Notes: generated by a model from the letters alone, not told the origin. Counted from the first letter of the stretch, positions 9,103-18,299 are shown. The stretch: DNA of 64,000 nt from an uncultured Desulfuromonadales bacterium (GCA_903868145.1 CAIPTY010000100.1:17896-81895); one strand, 5' to 3'. Translations and numbers: made by a program.

Positions 9103-9948
9103 ATGAAATTCACCAAAATGCAGGGTGCCGGTAATGACTATGTGTATGTGAACTGCTTCGTGGAAAACGTTGCAGATCCCCGGCAGACCGCCATACAGGT
9201 CTCAAACCGCAATTTCGGCGTCGGTTCGGACGGTTTGATTCTGATTATGCCATCCGAGAAAGCCGATGTGCGTATGCGTATGTTCAACTCCGACGGTTCG
9301 GAATCGGAAATGTGCGGCAACGGCATCCGCTGTGTTGCAAAATATGCGTATGATCACGGCATCGTCACCAAAACCGAGATCACTGCCGAGACCGGCGCCG
9401 GTATTTTGACGCTGCAACTGGTTCCGGGCGGCGATGGAAAAATAGAAAAGGTGCGTGTCAATATGGGGCCGCCACGACTGACACGGGCCGAAATACCCAT
9501 GACCGGTGACACATCAGCACAGGTCGTTGATCAGCCGCTGTCAATCCTTGATCGCATCTTCAGGATCACCTGCGCCTCCATGGGCAATCCGCACTGCGTG
9601 ATTTTTGTGGATGATGTCGAGAATTTTCCGGTTACGACCTACGGGCCGCTGATCGAGAACCATGAACTGTTTCCCCGGCGCACCAATGTGGAATTTGTTC
9701 AGGTCATCTCCCGCAGTGAGGTGCGTCAGCGTACCTGGGAGCGGGGAGCCGGTGAAACACTGGCCTGCGGAACCGGTTCAAGCGCTGTTACAGCAGCCTG
9801 TGTGCTGAACGGATTGACCGACCGGAAAATTCTCAACCACCTCTCCGGCGGAGACCTGGAAATGGAGTGGGCCGGGGATGGCAACATCTACATGACCGGT
9901 CCGGCGGTGGAAGTTTTCAGTGGAGAGATAGAGCTGGAGAGAATTTAA
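9103..9948 (+). CDS. dapF: Diaminopimelate epimerase
   Basis: A 281-residue protein with both catalytic cysteines in context: SEMCGNGIRC near residue 72 and ETLACGTGSSA near residue 222. It converts LL- to meso-diaminopimelate for lysine and peptidoglycan synthesis. A good ribosome site (AGGGGAACGGGTACG) precedes the ATG. The hyf-like genes start 37 bases downstream and may be read from the same promoter. Confidence 0.96.
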   Translation: MKFTKMQGAGNDYVYVNCFVENVADPRQTAIQVSNRNFGVGSDGLILIMPSEKADVRMRMFNSDGSESEMCGNGIRCVAKYAYDHGIVTKTEITAETGAGILTLQLVPGGDGKIEKVRVNMGPPRLTRAEIPMTGDTSAQVVDQPLSILDRIFRITCASMGNPHCVIFVDDVENFPVTTYGPLIENHELFPRRTNVEFVQVISRSEVRQRTWERGAGETLACGTGSSAVTAACVLNGLTDRKILNHLSGGDLEMEWAGDGNIYMTGPAVEVFSGEIELERI

Positions 9949-9985
9949 CGTTACGAATGCTCTTGTTGGGGATTGAGGAATCGAC

Positions 9986-10894
9986 GTGCTTGATATCCTG
10001 ATTCATCTGGTGTTGATGGTCCTTATGCCGCCGCTCCTGTTCGGGGTGATCAACCGCACCAAAGCGTCCTTTGCGGGGCGTACCGGCCCCCCCCTGCTGC
10101 AGCCGTATTTTGATCTGTTTCGCCTGTTCCGTAAAGGGAGCATTTTCAGCCGCACCACCACCTGGGTATTCCGTGCAGGCCCCATCGTCACCCTGGCAGC
10201 CACGCTGACAGCCGCGCTGCTGATACCCTGTGGCAACCACTCGCCACTGCTTTCATTCAATGGCGACATGATCCTGTTTGTCTATCTGCTGGCCCTGGGG
10301 CGGTTTTTCACCACCGTTGCGGCTCTGGACACCGGTTCCAGCTTTGAAGGAATGGGGGCGGCCCGGGAAGTTACCTACTCCTGCCTTGCCGAACCGGTGA
10401 TTTTCATCGCACTGCTGGTACTCTCCCGCCTCTCCGGGTCGCTCTCCCTGGTCGGTATCCTGACACACTCCTCAACGGCCCTCTGGATGACTTCGGGAGC
10501 TGCGCTGGTTATGCTGGTCGTCGGTCTGTTCTTCGTTATTCTGTCGGAAAACTGCCGCATTCCCTTTGATGATCCCAATACCCATCTGGAGCTGACCATG
10601 ATCCATGAGGTGATGGTTCTGGATCACAGCGGTCCGGCCTTCGGCATGATACTCTATGCTTCCGCCCTCAAACTCTACATCCTGGGGGCCTTCTTCCTGC
10701 ACCTGCTCCTGCCGCTCAGGGTAGCCGGATCGCTTCAGGACTGGCTGGTTTTTGTCATGTCCATGATCCTGCTGGCGGTCGCCATCGGCGTGGTGGAATC
10801 AAGCATGGCACGCTATCGTCTGGTGCGGGTGCCGCAGATGCTCCTTTCGGCCAGTGTTCTGGCCGCCTTTGCCCTGATGCTGGTTGTGAGGTGA
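9986..10894 (+). CDS. hyfC: HyfC/HycD-like (NuoH-like) membrane subunit
   Basis: A 302-residue polytopic membrane protein, about the usual length, with the NuoH/HycD signature around residues 185-215 (ENCRIPFDDPNTHLELTMIHE). In hydrogenase-4, formate hydrogenlyase and related complexes this subunit couples the peripheral arm to ion translocation. The start is a GTG with GAGGA 6 bases before it. It is the first of four tightly packed genes (C, E, F, G order). A HyfB-like antiporter subunit, normally upstream, is absent here; dapF lies there instead. Confidence 0.88.
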   Translation: MLDILIHLVLMVLMPPLLFGVINRTKASFAGRTGPPLLQPYFDLFRLFRKGSIFSRTTTWVFRAGPIVTLAATLTAALLIPCGNHSPLLSFNGDMILFVYLLALGRFFTTVAALDTGSSFEGMGAAREVTYSCLAEPVIFIALLVLSRLSGSLSLVGILTHSSTALWMTSGAALVMLVVGLFFVILSENCRIPFDDPNTHLELTMIHEVMVLDHSGPAFGMILYASALKLYILGAFFLHLLLPLRVAGSLQDWLVFVMSMILLAVAIGVVESSMARYRLVRVPQMLLSASVLAAFALMLVVR

Positions 10895-10896
10895 CC

Positions 10897-11541
10897 ATGA
10901 ACGCCGCTTCTGACCAACTGCTGGTACTCGTGCTGCTGATCAATATCCTGATACTGGGGACTCATCGCACCACCGTTGCCATCCGCGCCATGGCGGCACA
11001 GGGTGTCATTCTGGGACTGCTGCCGATCCTGCTTTACTCGATCCAGAGTCATACCCTGATCATTACCATCTTTGTGCTGCTGGCCAAAGGGCTCTTCATC
11101 CCCTGGCTGCTGCTCGGCGCCCTCAAAAAGATCGACTTCGGTGAAGACCTGCAGCCGCTGTTCGGCTACAGCGGAAATATCCTGGCGGGAGCTGTGGCCA
11201 CCATGCTGGCATTTTTCTTTGCCGCTCAATTGCCGTTGGCTCCCCAGCATCGCGATCTGCTGATCGTACCTGCTGCCCTGGCCACCATCCTGACCGGTTT
11301 TATAGCGCTGACCAGCCGCCGTAAAGCCATCAACCAGGTGGTCGGTTATCTGATGCTGGAGAATGGAATCTTCATTTTCGGGCTCCTGCTGACCGAAAGC
11401 ATGCCGCTGATGGTGGAGGCAGGAGCCCTGCTGGATCTGATCGCCGGTATTTTTGTAATGGGGATCATCATCAAACAGATCGGCCGGGAGTTCTCTTCCA
11501 TCGATACCAGCCGCATGACCGCCCTTCGCGAGGTGGAATGA
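10897..11541 (+). CDS. hyfE: HyfE-like (NuoK-like) membrane subunit
   Basis: A 214-residue protein with about six hydrophobic segments, matching hydrogenase-4 component E, which contains a NuoK-like part. The ATG at 10897 is preferred since GAGGTGACC precedes it; a GTG at 10891 overlapping the hyfC stop is possible. A FLLAKGLFIPWLL-like segment carries a Lys in the membrane (VLLAKGLFIPW, near residue 60). It probably forms part of the ion path of the complex. Confidence 0.85.
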   Translation: MNAASDQLLVLVLLINILILGTHRTTVAIRAMAAQGVILGLLPILLYSIQSHTLIITIFVLLAKGLFIPWLLLGALKKIDFGEDLQPLFGYSGNILAGAVATMLAFFFAAQLPLAPQHRDLLIVPAALATILTGFIALTSRRKAINQVVGYLMLENGIFIFGLLLTESMPLMVEAGALLDLIAGIFVMGIIIKQIGREFSSIDTSRMTALREVE

Positions 11542-11542
11542 C

Positions 11543-12979
11543 GTGCTGATCCTGTTCATGATTATGATTCCACTGGCGGGAGCTCTTGCCGTCTGGCTGA
11601 TCCCCTCCAACAGCCGCCGTCCACTGGTGCTTCCGGTTGTTGCCAGTCTGCACCTTGTTCTGGTCGCACTCGCCCTTTCCCAACCCTTGCCGGAGTATCT
11701 GAGCGCATGGATTCATCTGGATGCGGTCGGTAAATTATTCCTGCTGGAGTTCAGTGTCCTTTTCAGCGCCTGTGCCTGGTATGCCGTCAACTACCTGAAA
11801 TACCGCATGGAACGTGATAACCGGGTGCTCTGCATGGGGCTGCAGGTCTGTCTCTCCGCCATGACCCTTGCCACGGTCTCACACCATATGGGCTTGTTGT
11901 GGCTGGCCATCGAGACCACTACCCTGGCAATGGCGCCCCTGGTATATTTCAATCGCAATGCCCGCTCTATCGAGGCAACATGGAAATACATGCTGATCTG
12001 TTCGCTCGGTATCGCGCTGGCTTTTCTGGGCATCCTCTTCCTGGCCTATTCAATGGTTGTTACAGGTCTTTCACCGACGCTTGTCCTTGAGGTGCTCCAG
12101 GGGCAGGCACCGCATCTTCCGCCTGCCTGGCTGAAAACGGCCTTTATCCTGATGCTGGTGGGCTACGGCACGAAGATGGGGCTGGCTCCCATGCATACCT
12201 GGAAGCCGGATGCCTACGGAGAGGCTCCCGGTCTCGTTGGCGCCATGCTGGCGGGAGGGCTGGCCAATTGCGGCCTCCTGGGTCTGATCCGCATCTATCA
12301 GATCTGCATGGTTACCGACAGCCACACTTTTTACTCAGTCACACTGATCGGCATGGGGCTGTTTTCCATCGCAATCGCCGCCATATTTCTGGTGCATCAG
12401 ACCGACATCAAGCGCATGCTGGCATATTCCAGCGTCGAACATATGGGTTTATTTGCCGTGGCTCTTGGTCTGGGCGGGAAAGCTCTCTATGGCCTGATGC
12501 TGCACCTGATAGGAAATGGTCTGGCCAAGGGGGTGCTGTTTCTCTCCGCCGGGAACATTCATCGCGCCTTTGCTTCAAAAAACCGTGAGTCTGCACGCGG
12601 TGCGCTCAGGCGCGCGCCATGGACAGGAGCAATGTTTCTGGCCGGTTTTCTGGCCATGACAGGCTCTCCGCCGTTTTTGCCGTTCGCCAGTGAGTTTGCA
12701 ATCTTCAGAGCTGCTTTCAGTCAGGGGCGACCGGTTACCGGCGCGCTGGTGGCACTTCTGTTGATGGTGGCTTTTCTGGGCATGTCCCTGACCGTTGTGC
12801 CGGTCGTATTTGGCGATCCTCCCAAAAACCGCGAGCGAACCAGGTTCTCCGAAACAGCCCTTCTGGTGGCGCCGCCGCTGGCGTTGCTGGTCATTCTGGG
12901 AATTATCGGCATCTGGCTGCCGGAGCCCCTCTACCAGTTGGTGAAAGAAGCTGCAGCGCTGCTGGAGGTGGCCAGATGA
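11543..12979 (+). CDS. hyfF: HyfF-like (NuoL/M/N-type) antiporter subunit
   Basis: A 478-residue membrane protein of the proton-conducting transporter family. Conserved features include LLWLAIETTTLAMAPL (Glu in the fifth helix, near residue 124), KTAFILMLVGYGTKMGLAPMHTWKPDAYGEAPGLVGAMLAGG near residue 200, and DIKRMLAYSSVEHMG near residue 290. These Lys/Glu/His residues are those used for proton pumping in complex I-type antiporters. The GTG start lies 1 base after the hyfE stop, with GAGGTGG upstream. Its stop overlaps the next start (ATGA). Confidence 0.88.
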   Translation: MLILFMIMIPLAGALAVWLIPSNSRRPLVLPVVASLHLVLVALALSQPLPEYLSAWIHLDAVGKLFLLEFSVLFSACAWYAVNYLKYRMERDNRVLCMGLQVCLSAMTLATVSHHMGLLWLAIETTTLAMAPLVYFNRNARSIEATWKYMLICSLGIALAFLGILFLAYSMVVTGLSPTLVLEVLQGQAPHLPPAWLKTAFILMLVGYGTKMGLAPMHTWKPDAYGEAPGLVGAMLAGGLANCGLLGLIRIYQICMVTDSHTFYSVTLIGMGLFSIAIAAIFLVHQTDIKRMLAYSSVEHMGLFAVALGLGGKALYGLMLHLIGNGLAKGVLFLSAGNIHRAFASKNRESARGALRRAPWTGAMFLAGFLAMTGSPPFLPFASEFAIFRAAFSQGRPVTGALVALLLMVAFLGMSLTVVPVVFGDPPKNRERTRFSETALLVAPPLALLVILGIIGIWLPEPLYQLVKEAAALLEVAR

Positions 12980-14481
12980 GCTACGAACTGATGCTGAAGA
13001 CCTTTGGCAACGGTACGCGCGTTCCTCTGAATGACGTGCCGGAGGTTGCCCTTGAGGTCTTTCTCCAGGGGATCGTTGAACTGACCGGCCTGGGGTGGCG
13101 TATCCTCTCGTACTTCGGTGTTCCTGAGCGGGAGGGTGCGGCTTTGTGGTGTGTTCTTGCCGGGAGCCACAGGAGGCTGGGAGCCTTTCATTCATGGTGC
13201 GAGGGAGCCTTGCCGAGCATCACGGCGGCTTGTCCGGAGGCTCACCTGTTTGAACGGGAGATTGCAGAACAGTGCGGCCTTGCCGTAGAGGGTCATCCCT
13301 GGCTCAAACCGGTGCGTGAGCAGGATTTTGCAGGGAACCGTGCGGACGATGATCAGTGTCTGACCGCTGTATCGGATTTTTATCGTCTGGCGGGAGAGGA
13401 GGCACACGAGGTCGCGGTCGGCCCGGTGCATGCGGGCATCATCGAACCGGGGCACTTCCGTTTTCAGTGTCACGGAGAGAAGGTGTTTCACCTGGAAATC
13501 GCCCTTGGATACCAGCATCGGGGGATCGAACGGGCTCTTGTCGGCGGACCGCACCCGGCAACCATGGTGCAGATGGAGACCATCGCAGGTGACACCACCA
13601 TAGGTCACGCCACGGCATACGCCATGATCCGGGAGGGATTGACCGGGGTGGAACCTCCGCCTCGCGCCCAGGTCGTTCGGGGAATTGCGCTGGAGCTGGA
13701 GCGTCTGGCAAACCATTGCGGAGATCTGGGGGCGCTGGCGGGAGACGTGGGATTTCTCCCCACCATGTCATTTTGCGGCAGAATCCGGGGAGATTTTCTC
13801 AACATGACGGCTGATATATGCGGAAGCCGCTTCGGACGGGGGCTGATACGACCGGGTGGTGTCGCTTTCGGCTGCACGCCGCAGCAGGCGGAGGCTTTGA
13901 GCAGACGACTTGACGAGGTTCAGCACGACTACACCGGCGCAGTCAATCTGCTGTGGGCCTCGCCATCCGTCATGGCCCGCTTCGAGAGAACCGGCAGGAT
14001 AAGCTCTGACGATGCCCTCTCCCTCAATCTGGTCGGTCCGGCTGCCAGGGCCTGCGGCATAGCGCGGGACGTGCGCCGTGACCATCCGTTCGGCATATAC
14101 CTGACCTCCGCTCCACCACTTGTCCTGGAAGCGGGCGGAGACGTGCTGGCGCGAGCCAGGCTCCGCTGGAATGAATCGATCGCATCGCTGGATTTTATCA
14201 GGGAAAGGCTGTCAACCCTCCCGGATTACGATGATCTGCTGACTCCCGGCGCCCCTGCCGGAGCAGAAATGCTTTCGGTAGCCCTGCTGGAGGGGTGGCG
14301 CGGCGAGATCTGCCATGTGGCGCTTACCGACAAAAACGGCGCATTTCTGCACTACAAGATAAAGGACCCCTCATTCCATAACTGGAGCGCTCTTGCCATG
14401 TCGCTGCGTAATGGGCAGATTTCGGATTTTCCCCTCTGTAACAAGAGTTTCAACCTGTCCTACTGCGGTTTTGATTTATAA
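12976..14481 (+). CDS. hyfG: HyfG-like large subunit lacking the Ni-binding cysteines
   Basis: A 501-residue protein. Residues 1-115 resemble the NuoC/30-kDa domain (LFEREIAEQCGLAVEGHPWLKP), and about 140-501 resemble the NuoD/[NiFe] large-subunit domain. The N-terminal metal motif of true group 4 hydrogenases (C-G-x-C-x3-H) reads A204-G-D-T207-T-I-G-H211: both cysteines are gone. The C-terminus ends SYCGFDL with no Cys-x2-Cys pair and no cleavable tail. So it should not bind Ni-Fe and belongs with the hydrogenase-related (Ehr-type, complex I-like) proteins described in Geobacter. No small Fe-S subunit gene (HyfI) follows; glcD comes next. Partner and electron donor are unknown. Confidence 0.85.
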   Translation: MSYELMLKTFGNGTRVPLNDVPEVALEVFLQGIVELTGLGWRILSYFGVPEREGAALWCVLAGSHRRLGAFHSWCEGALPSITAACPEAHLFEREIAEQCGLAVEGHPWLKPVREQDFAGNRADDDQCLTAVSDFYRLAGEEAHEVAVGPVHAGIIEPGHFRFQCHGEKVFHLEIALGYQHRGIERALVGGPHPATMVQMETIAGDTTIGHATAYAMIREGLTGVEPPPRAQVVRGIALELERLANHCGDLGALAGDVGFLPTMSFCGRIRGDFLNMTADICGSRFGRGLIRPGGVAFGCTPQQAEALSRRLDEVQHDYTGAVNLLWASPSVMARFERTGRISSDDALSLNLVGPAARACGIARDVRRDHPFGIYLTSAPPLVLEAGGDVLARARLRWNESIASLDFIRERLSTLPDYDDLLTPGAPAGAEMLSVALLEGWRGEICHVALTDKNGAFLHYKIKDPSFHNWSALAMSLRNGQISDFPLCNKSFNLSYCGFDL

Positions 14482-14550
14482 GCGCCTTGCACGGCGCCGG
14501 GCTATCATGTATCGTGGCCTCTGCCTGTACCTTGACGAAAGGTTTAAACC

Positions 14551-15930
14551 ATGCTTAATTCCTCAATTATCCCCGAACTTACGGCCATCGTCGGTCTCGA
14601 TAACATCCTGACCGAAAAACAGGATCTGATCTGCTACGGCTATGATGCCACCCAGATGGAATTCCTGCCCGATGCGGTGGTGCATCCGGCCAATGCCGAA
14701 GAGGTGTCGGCCGTCCTGAGACTCGCCAACCTCTGCGGTTTTCCCGTATTCCCGCGTGGCGCGGGGAGCGGCTTCACCGGCGGTTCGCTTCCCAAAGCGG
14801 GGGGCGTGGTGCTGGTGACCACCCGCATGGACCGCATCCTGCGGATCGACACCGAAAACCTGATCGCCGAGGTGGAACCGGGATTGGTGACCGAGCAGTT
14901 CCAGATTGCCGTGGAGAAGCTCGGCCTGTTTTACCCCCCCGACCCGGCCTCGCTCAAGTTCTCCACCCTGGGGGGAAACGTGGCCGAGAACGCCGGGGGG
15001 CCACGCTGCGTCAAGTACGGCGTCACACGCGATTTTGTCATGGGACTCGAGGTTGTCCTGCCCACGGGCGAGATCATCCGCACCGGCGGCGAGACCTACA
15101 AGGCGGTGGTCGGCTACGACATGACCCGCCTGCTGTGCGGCAGTGAAGGGACGCTGGGGGTGATTACCAAAATCATCTTCAAGCTCTTGCCGCTGCCGGA
15201 TGCCAAGAAAACCATGCTGACTATTTTCGATTCCATCGATGGTGCCGCCAAGGCCGTTTCCACCATCATCGGCAACAAGATCATACCCACGACGCTGGAG
15301 TTCATGGACTACGCCACCCTGCAGTGCGTGGAGAAACGTTTCAACCTGGGTATCCCACCGGAGGGGCGGGCCGTGCTCCTGATCGAGGTGGACGGCGATC
15401 GTGACCTGATCGAAAAACAGGCGGCCCGAATCCACGAACTGATCCAGCCGCTGGGGCTGGTGCAGTTCCGCGCAGCCAAAGATAATGCCGAGTCCGAAGA
15501 ACTCTGGCGGGTACGGCGGCTGGTTTCTCCATCCTTGCGGGACATCAACCCCACCAAATACAACGAGGATATCGTGGTGCCGCGTAGCAAGGTGCCTGAC
15601 GTTATCCGCACCATTGAAAAAATCCAGCAGAAATACGATATTCCCATTGTCAACTTCGGCCATGCCGGCGACGGCAATATCCATGTCAACATCATGATCG
15701 ACAAGGAAATTCCCGGCATGGAGGAGAAGGCTCACGAGGCGATCCGCGAGGTGTTCCAGGCCGCCCTGGATCTGAACGGAACCATGTCGGGCGAGCATGG
15801 TGTCGGCCTCTCGAAAGCGCCGTACATCGAGCTTGAGCTGTCTCCCGACCAGATCACCGCCATGAAGGCAATCAAGCATGCGCTCGACCCGAACAACATC
15901 CTCAACCCGGGCAAGATGTTTCCCTGGTAA
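14551..15930 (+). CDS. glcD: FAD-linked oxidase, glycolate oxidase GlcD / D-lactate dehydrogenase family
   Basis: A 459-residue protein with an N-terminal PCMH-type FAD domain (about residues 35-215; FPRGAGSGFTGGSLPKAGGVVL) and the FAD-oxidase C domain with NFGHAGDGNIHVNI and the closing SGEHGVGLSKAPYI. These enzymes oxidise 2-hydroxy acids such as glycolate or D-lactate. The GlcE and GlcF partners are not adjacent, so it may act with a separately encoded Fe-S protein or be a D-lactate dehydrogenase. It starts 69 bases after the hyf-like genes, with an AAAGG before the ATG. Confidence 0.87.
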   Translation: MLNSSIIPELTAIVGLDNILTEKQDLICYGYDATQMEFLPDAVVHPANAEEVSAVLRLANLCGFPVFPRGAGSGFTGGSLPKAGGVVLVTTRMDRILRIDTENLIAEVEPGLVTEQFQIAVEKLGLFYPPDPASLKFSTLGGNVAENAGGPRCVKYGVTRDFVMGLEVVLPTGEIIRTGGETYKAVVGYDMTRLLCGSEGTLGVITKIIFKLLPLPDAKKTMLTIFDSIDGAAKAVSTIIGNKIIPTTLEFMDYATLQCVEKRFNLGIPPEGRAVLLIEVDGDRDLIEKQAARIHELIQPLGLVQFRAAKDNAESEELWRVRRLVSPSLRDINPTKYNEDIVVPRSKVPDVIRTIEKIQQKYDIPIVNFGHAGDGNIHVNIMIDKEIPGMEEKAHEAIREVFQAALDLNGTMSGEHGVGLSKAPYIELELSPDQITAMKAIKHALDPNNILNPGKMFPW

Positions 15931-15976
15931 CGACCGAAATAACCGCTCCCCATCTCTGCAGCACGAAGGATTTTTC

Positions 15977-16264
15977 ATGGATGATGACAAACAGCGCCAG
16001 GAAGTATCGCTGATAGGACGTATCCTGTCGATGGAGGCGCTCCTGATGCTGATGGGGGTGCTGTCCCTGATATACGGTATCAGGAATGGCGAACCGATGA
16101 ACGTTTTCTGGGGGGTTGTGATCATCCCCGGGGTCTTTCTGCTGATCAAGGTACGCAAGAAGGACTGGAAAAAGCACTGGGAAGAGATGGAGGAAGAACA
16201 GCGGATTCGCGAAGCCATCAGAAACAAGAAGACTTTGCCTCCCGATGAACCGAAGGAAGGATAG
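15977..16264 (+). CDS. Small two-helix membrane protein, unknown function
   Basis: A 95-residue protein with GAAGGA ahead of the ATG. Two hydrophobic segments (about residues 17-35, LLMLMGVLSLIYGI; and 43-58, FWGVVIIPGVFLLI) are followed by a strongly charged tail (KKDWKKHWEEMEEEQRIREAIRNKK). I do not recognise the family. It sits 46 bases after glcD and 4 bases before maf, so it is probably part of that transcript. Confidence 0.65.
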   Translation: MDDDKQRQEVSLIGRILSMEALLMLMGVLSLIYGIRNGEPMNVFWGVVIIPGVFLLIKVRKKDWKKHWEEMEEEQRIREAIRNKKTLPPDEPKEG

Positions 16265-16268
16265 CAGG

Positions 16269-16853
16269 GTGCATCACGGTACGATCATACTTGCCTCGGC
16301 GTCGCCCCGTCGCACGGAACTGATGACTCTGGCCGGCATTGTGTTCAGCGTGGTGGCGGCGGATATCTGCGAAGATCTGAAGCCGGGTGAAACGCCATCG
16401 GAACATGTCATCCGCCTGTCGCGGGAGAAGGCTGACGCCGTGGCTGCCGCTACTCCCGGACGTTTTTTTATCGGCGCCGACACCGTGGTTGTGCTTGATG
16501 GCACTATCATGGGCAAGCCGGTGGACGATGACGAGGCGCACCGGATGTTATCGGCGCTGTCCGGCCGGGATCATGAGGTAATCACCGGCTTCACGGTCTT
16601 TGACACGGTAACGGGGATTCATGTCAGCCGTAGCGTCGGCACCGAGGTGACCTTCAAATTGCTTTCGGAGCGGGAGATCCAATCCTACATAGCAACCGGC
16701 TGCCCCAGGGACAAGGCCGGCGCATACGCCATTCAGGGAGGAGCGGTGCATTTTGTCCGCGCCATCAACGGATCCTATACCAACGTCATCGGCCTGCCGA
16801 TGACCGAACTCTACGAAACGCTGTCTCAACTGGGTGCGCTGGATGGCGATTGA
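16269..16853 (+). CDS. maf: Maf family nucleoside triphosphate pyrophosphatase
   Basis: A 194-residue protein with the Maf signatures LASASPRRTELM at the N-terminus, FIGADTVVVLDG near residue 75 and KAGAYAIQGG near residue 150. The family hydrolyses non-canonical or dTTP/UTP-type nucleotides and has been linked to septum arrest. A GTG at 16269 after GGAAGG is the probable start; an in-frame ATG at 16245 would overlap the preceding gene. The 3' end overlaps the yggS start by 11 bases. Confidence 0.92.
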   Translation: MHHGTIILASASPRRTELMTLAGIVFSVVAADICEDLKPGETPSEHVIRLSREKADAVAAATPGRFFIGADTVVVLDGTIMGKPVDDDEAHRMLSALSGRDHEVITGFTVFDTVTGIHVSRSVGTEVTFKLLSEREIQSYIATGCPRDKAGAYAIQGGAVHFVRAINGSYTNVIGLPMTELYETLSQLGALDGD

Positions 16854-17526
16854 ATCAAACCTGAAACTGATACGAGAGCGGATCGCTTCGGCAGCTCTGG
16901 TAGCCGGACGCGACCCGGCAACAATCAGACTGGTGGCGGTTTCCAAAACCCGCCCGGCCGGTGATGTGGATCGGGCCTGCCGCGCCGGGCAGCAGATTTT
17001 CGGCGAGAACTATGTTCAGGAGTTGACCGAAAAGGCCAAGATGGTGATTGAACCGGTTGAATGGCACTTCATCGGACATCTGCAGAGCAACAAGGTCAGG
17101 CAGATTGCCGGCCTGGTGAGCATGATCCACTCGGTTGACCGGCTTTCCCTGGCCGAAGAGATCAATCGGCAGTGGGAAAAACTGGGGAGTTCTTGTGACA
17201 TTCTGGTACAGGTCAATATATCGGGAGAGGCTACAAAATCAGGTGCTTCGGAAGACGGTGCCCTTCATCTGGTGCGTGACATCGCCCTGTTGCCGCATGT
17301 CCGGATTCGGGGACTGATGACTATGCCCCCCTTTTTTGACGATCCTGAAGCGGCCAGACCCTTTTTTGCAGGGCTTAAAAGGCTCTCGCTCCTGATCGAA
17401 CACGAGCAGATACGCGGCGTTGCGATGCAGGAGCTTTCCATGGGCATGTCGGGTGATTTTGAAGCGGCGATTCAGGAGGGGGCCACACTGGTGCGTGTCG
17501 GCACTTCTGTCTTCGGGGCGCGTTGA
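16843..17526 (+). CDS. yggS: YggS/PLPBP family pyridoxal-phosphate homeostasis protein
   Basis: A 227-residue alanine-racemase-fold protein with the PLP lysine in RLVAVSKTRP (near residue 32), ENYVQELTEKA, HFIGHLQSNKVRQI and the C-terminal SMGMSGDFEAAIQEGATLVRVGTSVFG. It binds PLP and affects vitamin B6 and amino-acid balance. The ATG at 16843 overlaps the maf stop; a GTG at 16834 is also possible. Its last 55 bases overlap the 3' end of mqnB on the other strand. Confidence 0.94.
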   Translation: MAIESNLKLIRERIASAALVAGRDPATIRLVAVSKTRPAGDVDRACRAGQQIFGENYVQELTEKAKMVIEPVEWHFIGHLQSNKVRQIAGLVSMIHSVDRLSLAEEINRQWEKLGSSCDILVQVNISGEATKSGASEDGALHLVRDIALLPHVRIRGLMTMPPFFDDPEAARPFFAGLKRLSLLIEHEQIRGVAMQELSMGMSGDFEAAIQEGATLVRVGTSVFGAR

Positions 17527-18299
17527 TGCAATGTGCGACCCTGAGTGGTTTTGTTTGATCCGGTTTTCAGAACCGGTCGTTCCATCTCCTCGATATACTT
17601 GAGCACAAAACGCTGAGCCACTTCGACTGCCCGCGGAATTTCCCAGGTTTTCATGTCCCGTTCATCCACATGATTGCTGATCCCGCGAATTTCCAGGCAA
17701 TCGATACCGTAGCGCAGACAGACCTGCGCCACCGCCGCCCCTTCCATGTTTTCACATATCCCGCGAAATTTTCTGACAAGCTCTTCCCCGCGTTGTCGGG
17801 TTCCGCTACAGGTGGAGAGGGTGACGAAACTCCCCCGTCCCAGCTTGACGCCATAAAAATCAGCCAGTTGCATGGCTTTTTCCGCTGCATGACGGGAGAG
17901 CGGGATGTCGTTGTGAAACTTTCTTTTCCCGCGCACACACAACGGCATCCCCATGAATTCGGTATCATGCCAGCCCGCAGAGGTCAGCACGCCTTCATCT
18001 CCCAGCAGTTCGTTGGTGGCAACCGCCAGATCGCCGATGGCAAGGCCGCTTCCCGGATAGGCTCCGGCGCAGCCGGTATTGATGACCAGCCGGGGGTGAT
18101 GGCGTTCGATGAGTGCGGCTGTCGCTGCCGCCGCATTGATCTTGCCGACACCGCCGGCACAGATCAGCACCGGCAGCGTGCCGATGACCCCCTCGACATA
18201 ATCAAACGCGACCGCTTTTGTGCGGGCGGTCCTCCCCAGGGCCTGTTCCAGCAGGGAGATTTCCTGTGGCATGGCAGCTATGATCAGTATCGGTTTCAT
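17472..18299 (-). CDS. mqnB: Futalosine hydrolase
   Basis: A 275-residue nucleosidase of the PNP/UDP family. Signatures fit futalosine hydrolase more than MTA/SAH nucleosidase: NTGCAGAYPGSGLAIGD, the GDEGV..AGW run near residue 110, LSTCSGT, and CENMEGAAVAQVCLRYGIDCLEIRGISN. It removes hypoxanthine from futalosine in the alternative menaquinone pathway; mqnD of the same route is at 42.6 kb. The start at 18299 has no good ribosome site and overlaps a 9-codon leader (18296-18325). The last 30 or so residues (after EEMER) are not typical of the family and run antisense into yggS. An MTA/SAH nucleosidase is the alternative. Confidence 0.82.
   Translation of the reverse strand: MKPILIIAAMPQEISLLEQALGRTARTKAVAFDYVEGVIGTLPVLICAGGVGKINAAAATAALIERHHPRLVINTGCAGAYPGSGLAIGDLAVATNELLGDEGVLTSAGWHDTEFMGMPLCVRGKRKFHNDIPLSRHAAEKAMQLADFYGVKLGRGSFVTLSTCSGTRQRGEELVRKFRGICENMEGAAVAQVCLRYGIDCLEIRGISNHVDERDMKTWEIPRAVEVAQRFVLKYIEEMERPVLKTGSNKTTQGRTLHQRAPKTEVPTRTSVAPS

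Noticed and set aside
9986..14481. Functional [NiFe] hydrogenase 4
   Set aside because: Ni-binding cysteines are absent in the large subunit and no maturation peptide or small subunit is present.
14563..16227. 554-codon reverse frame over glcD
   Set aside because: Antisense to the well-supported FAD oxidase; long antisense frames are common in GC-rich genes.
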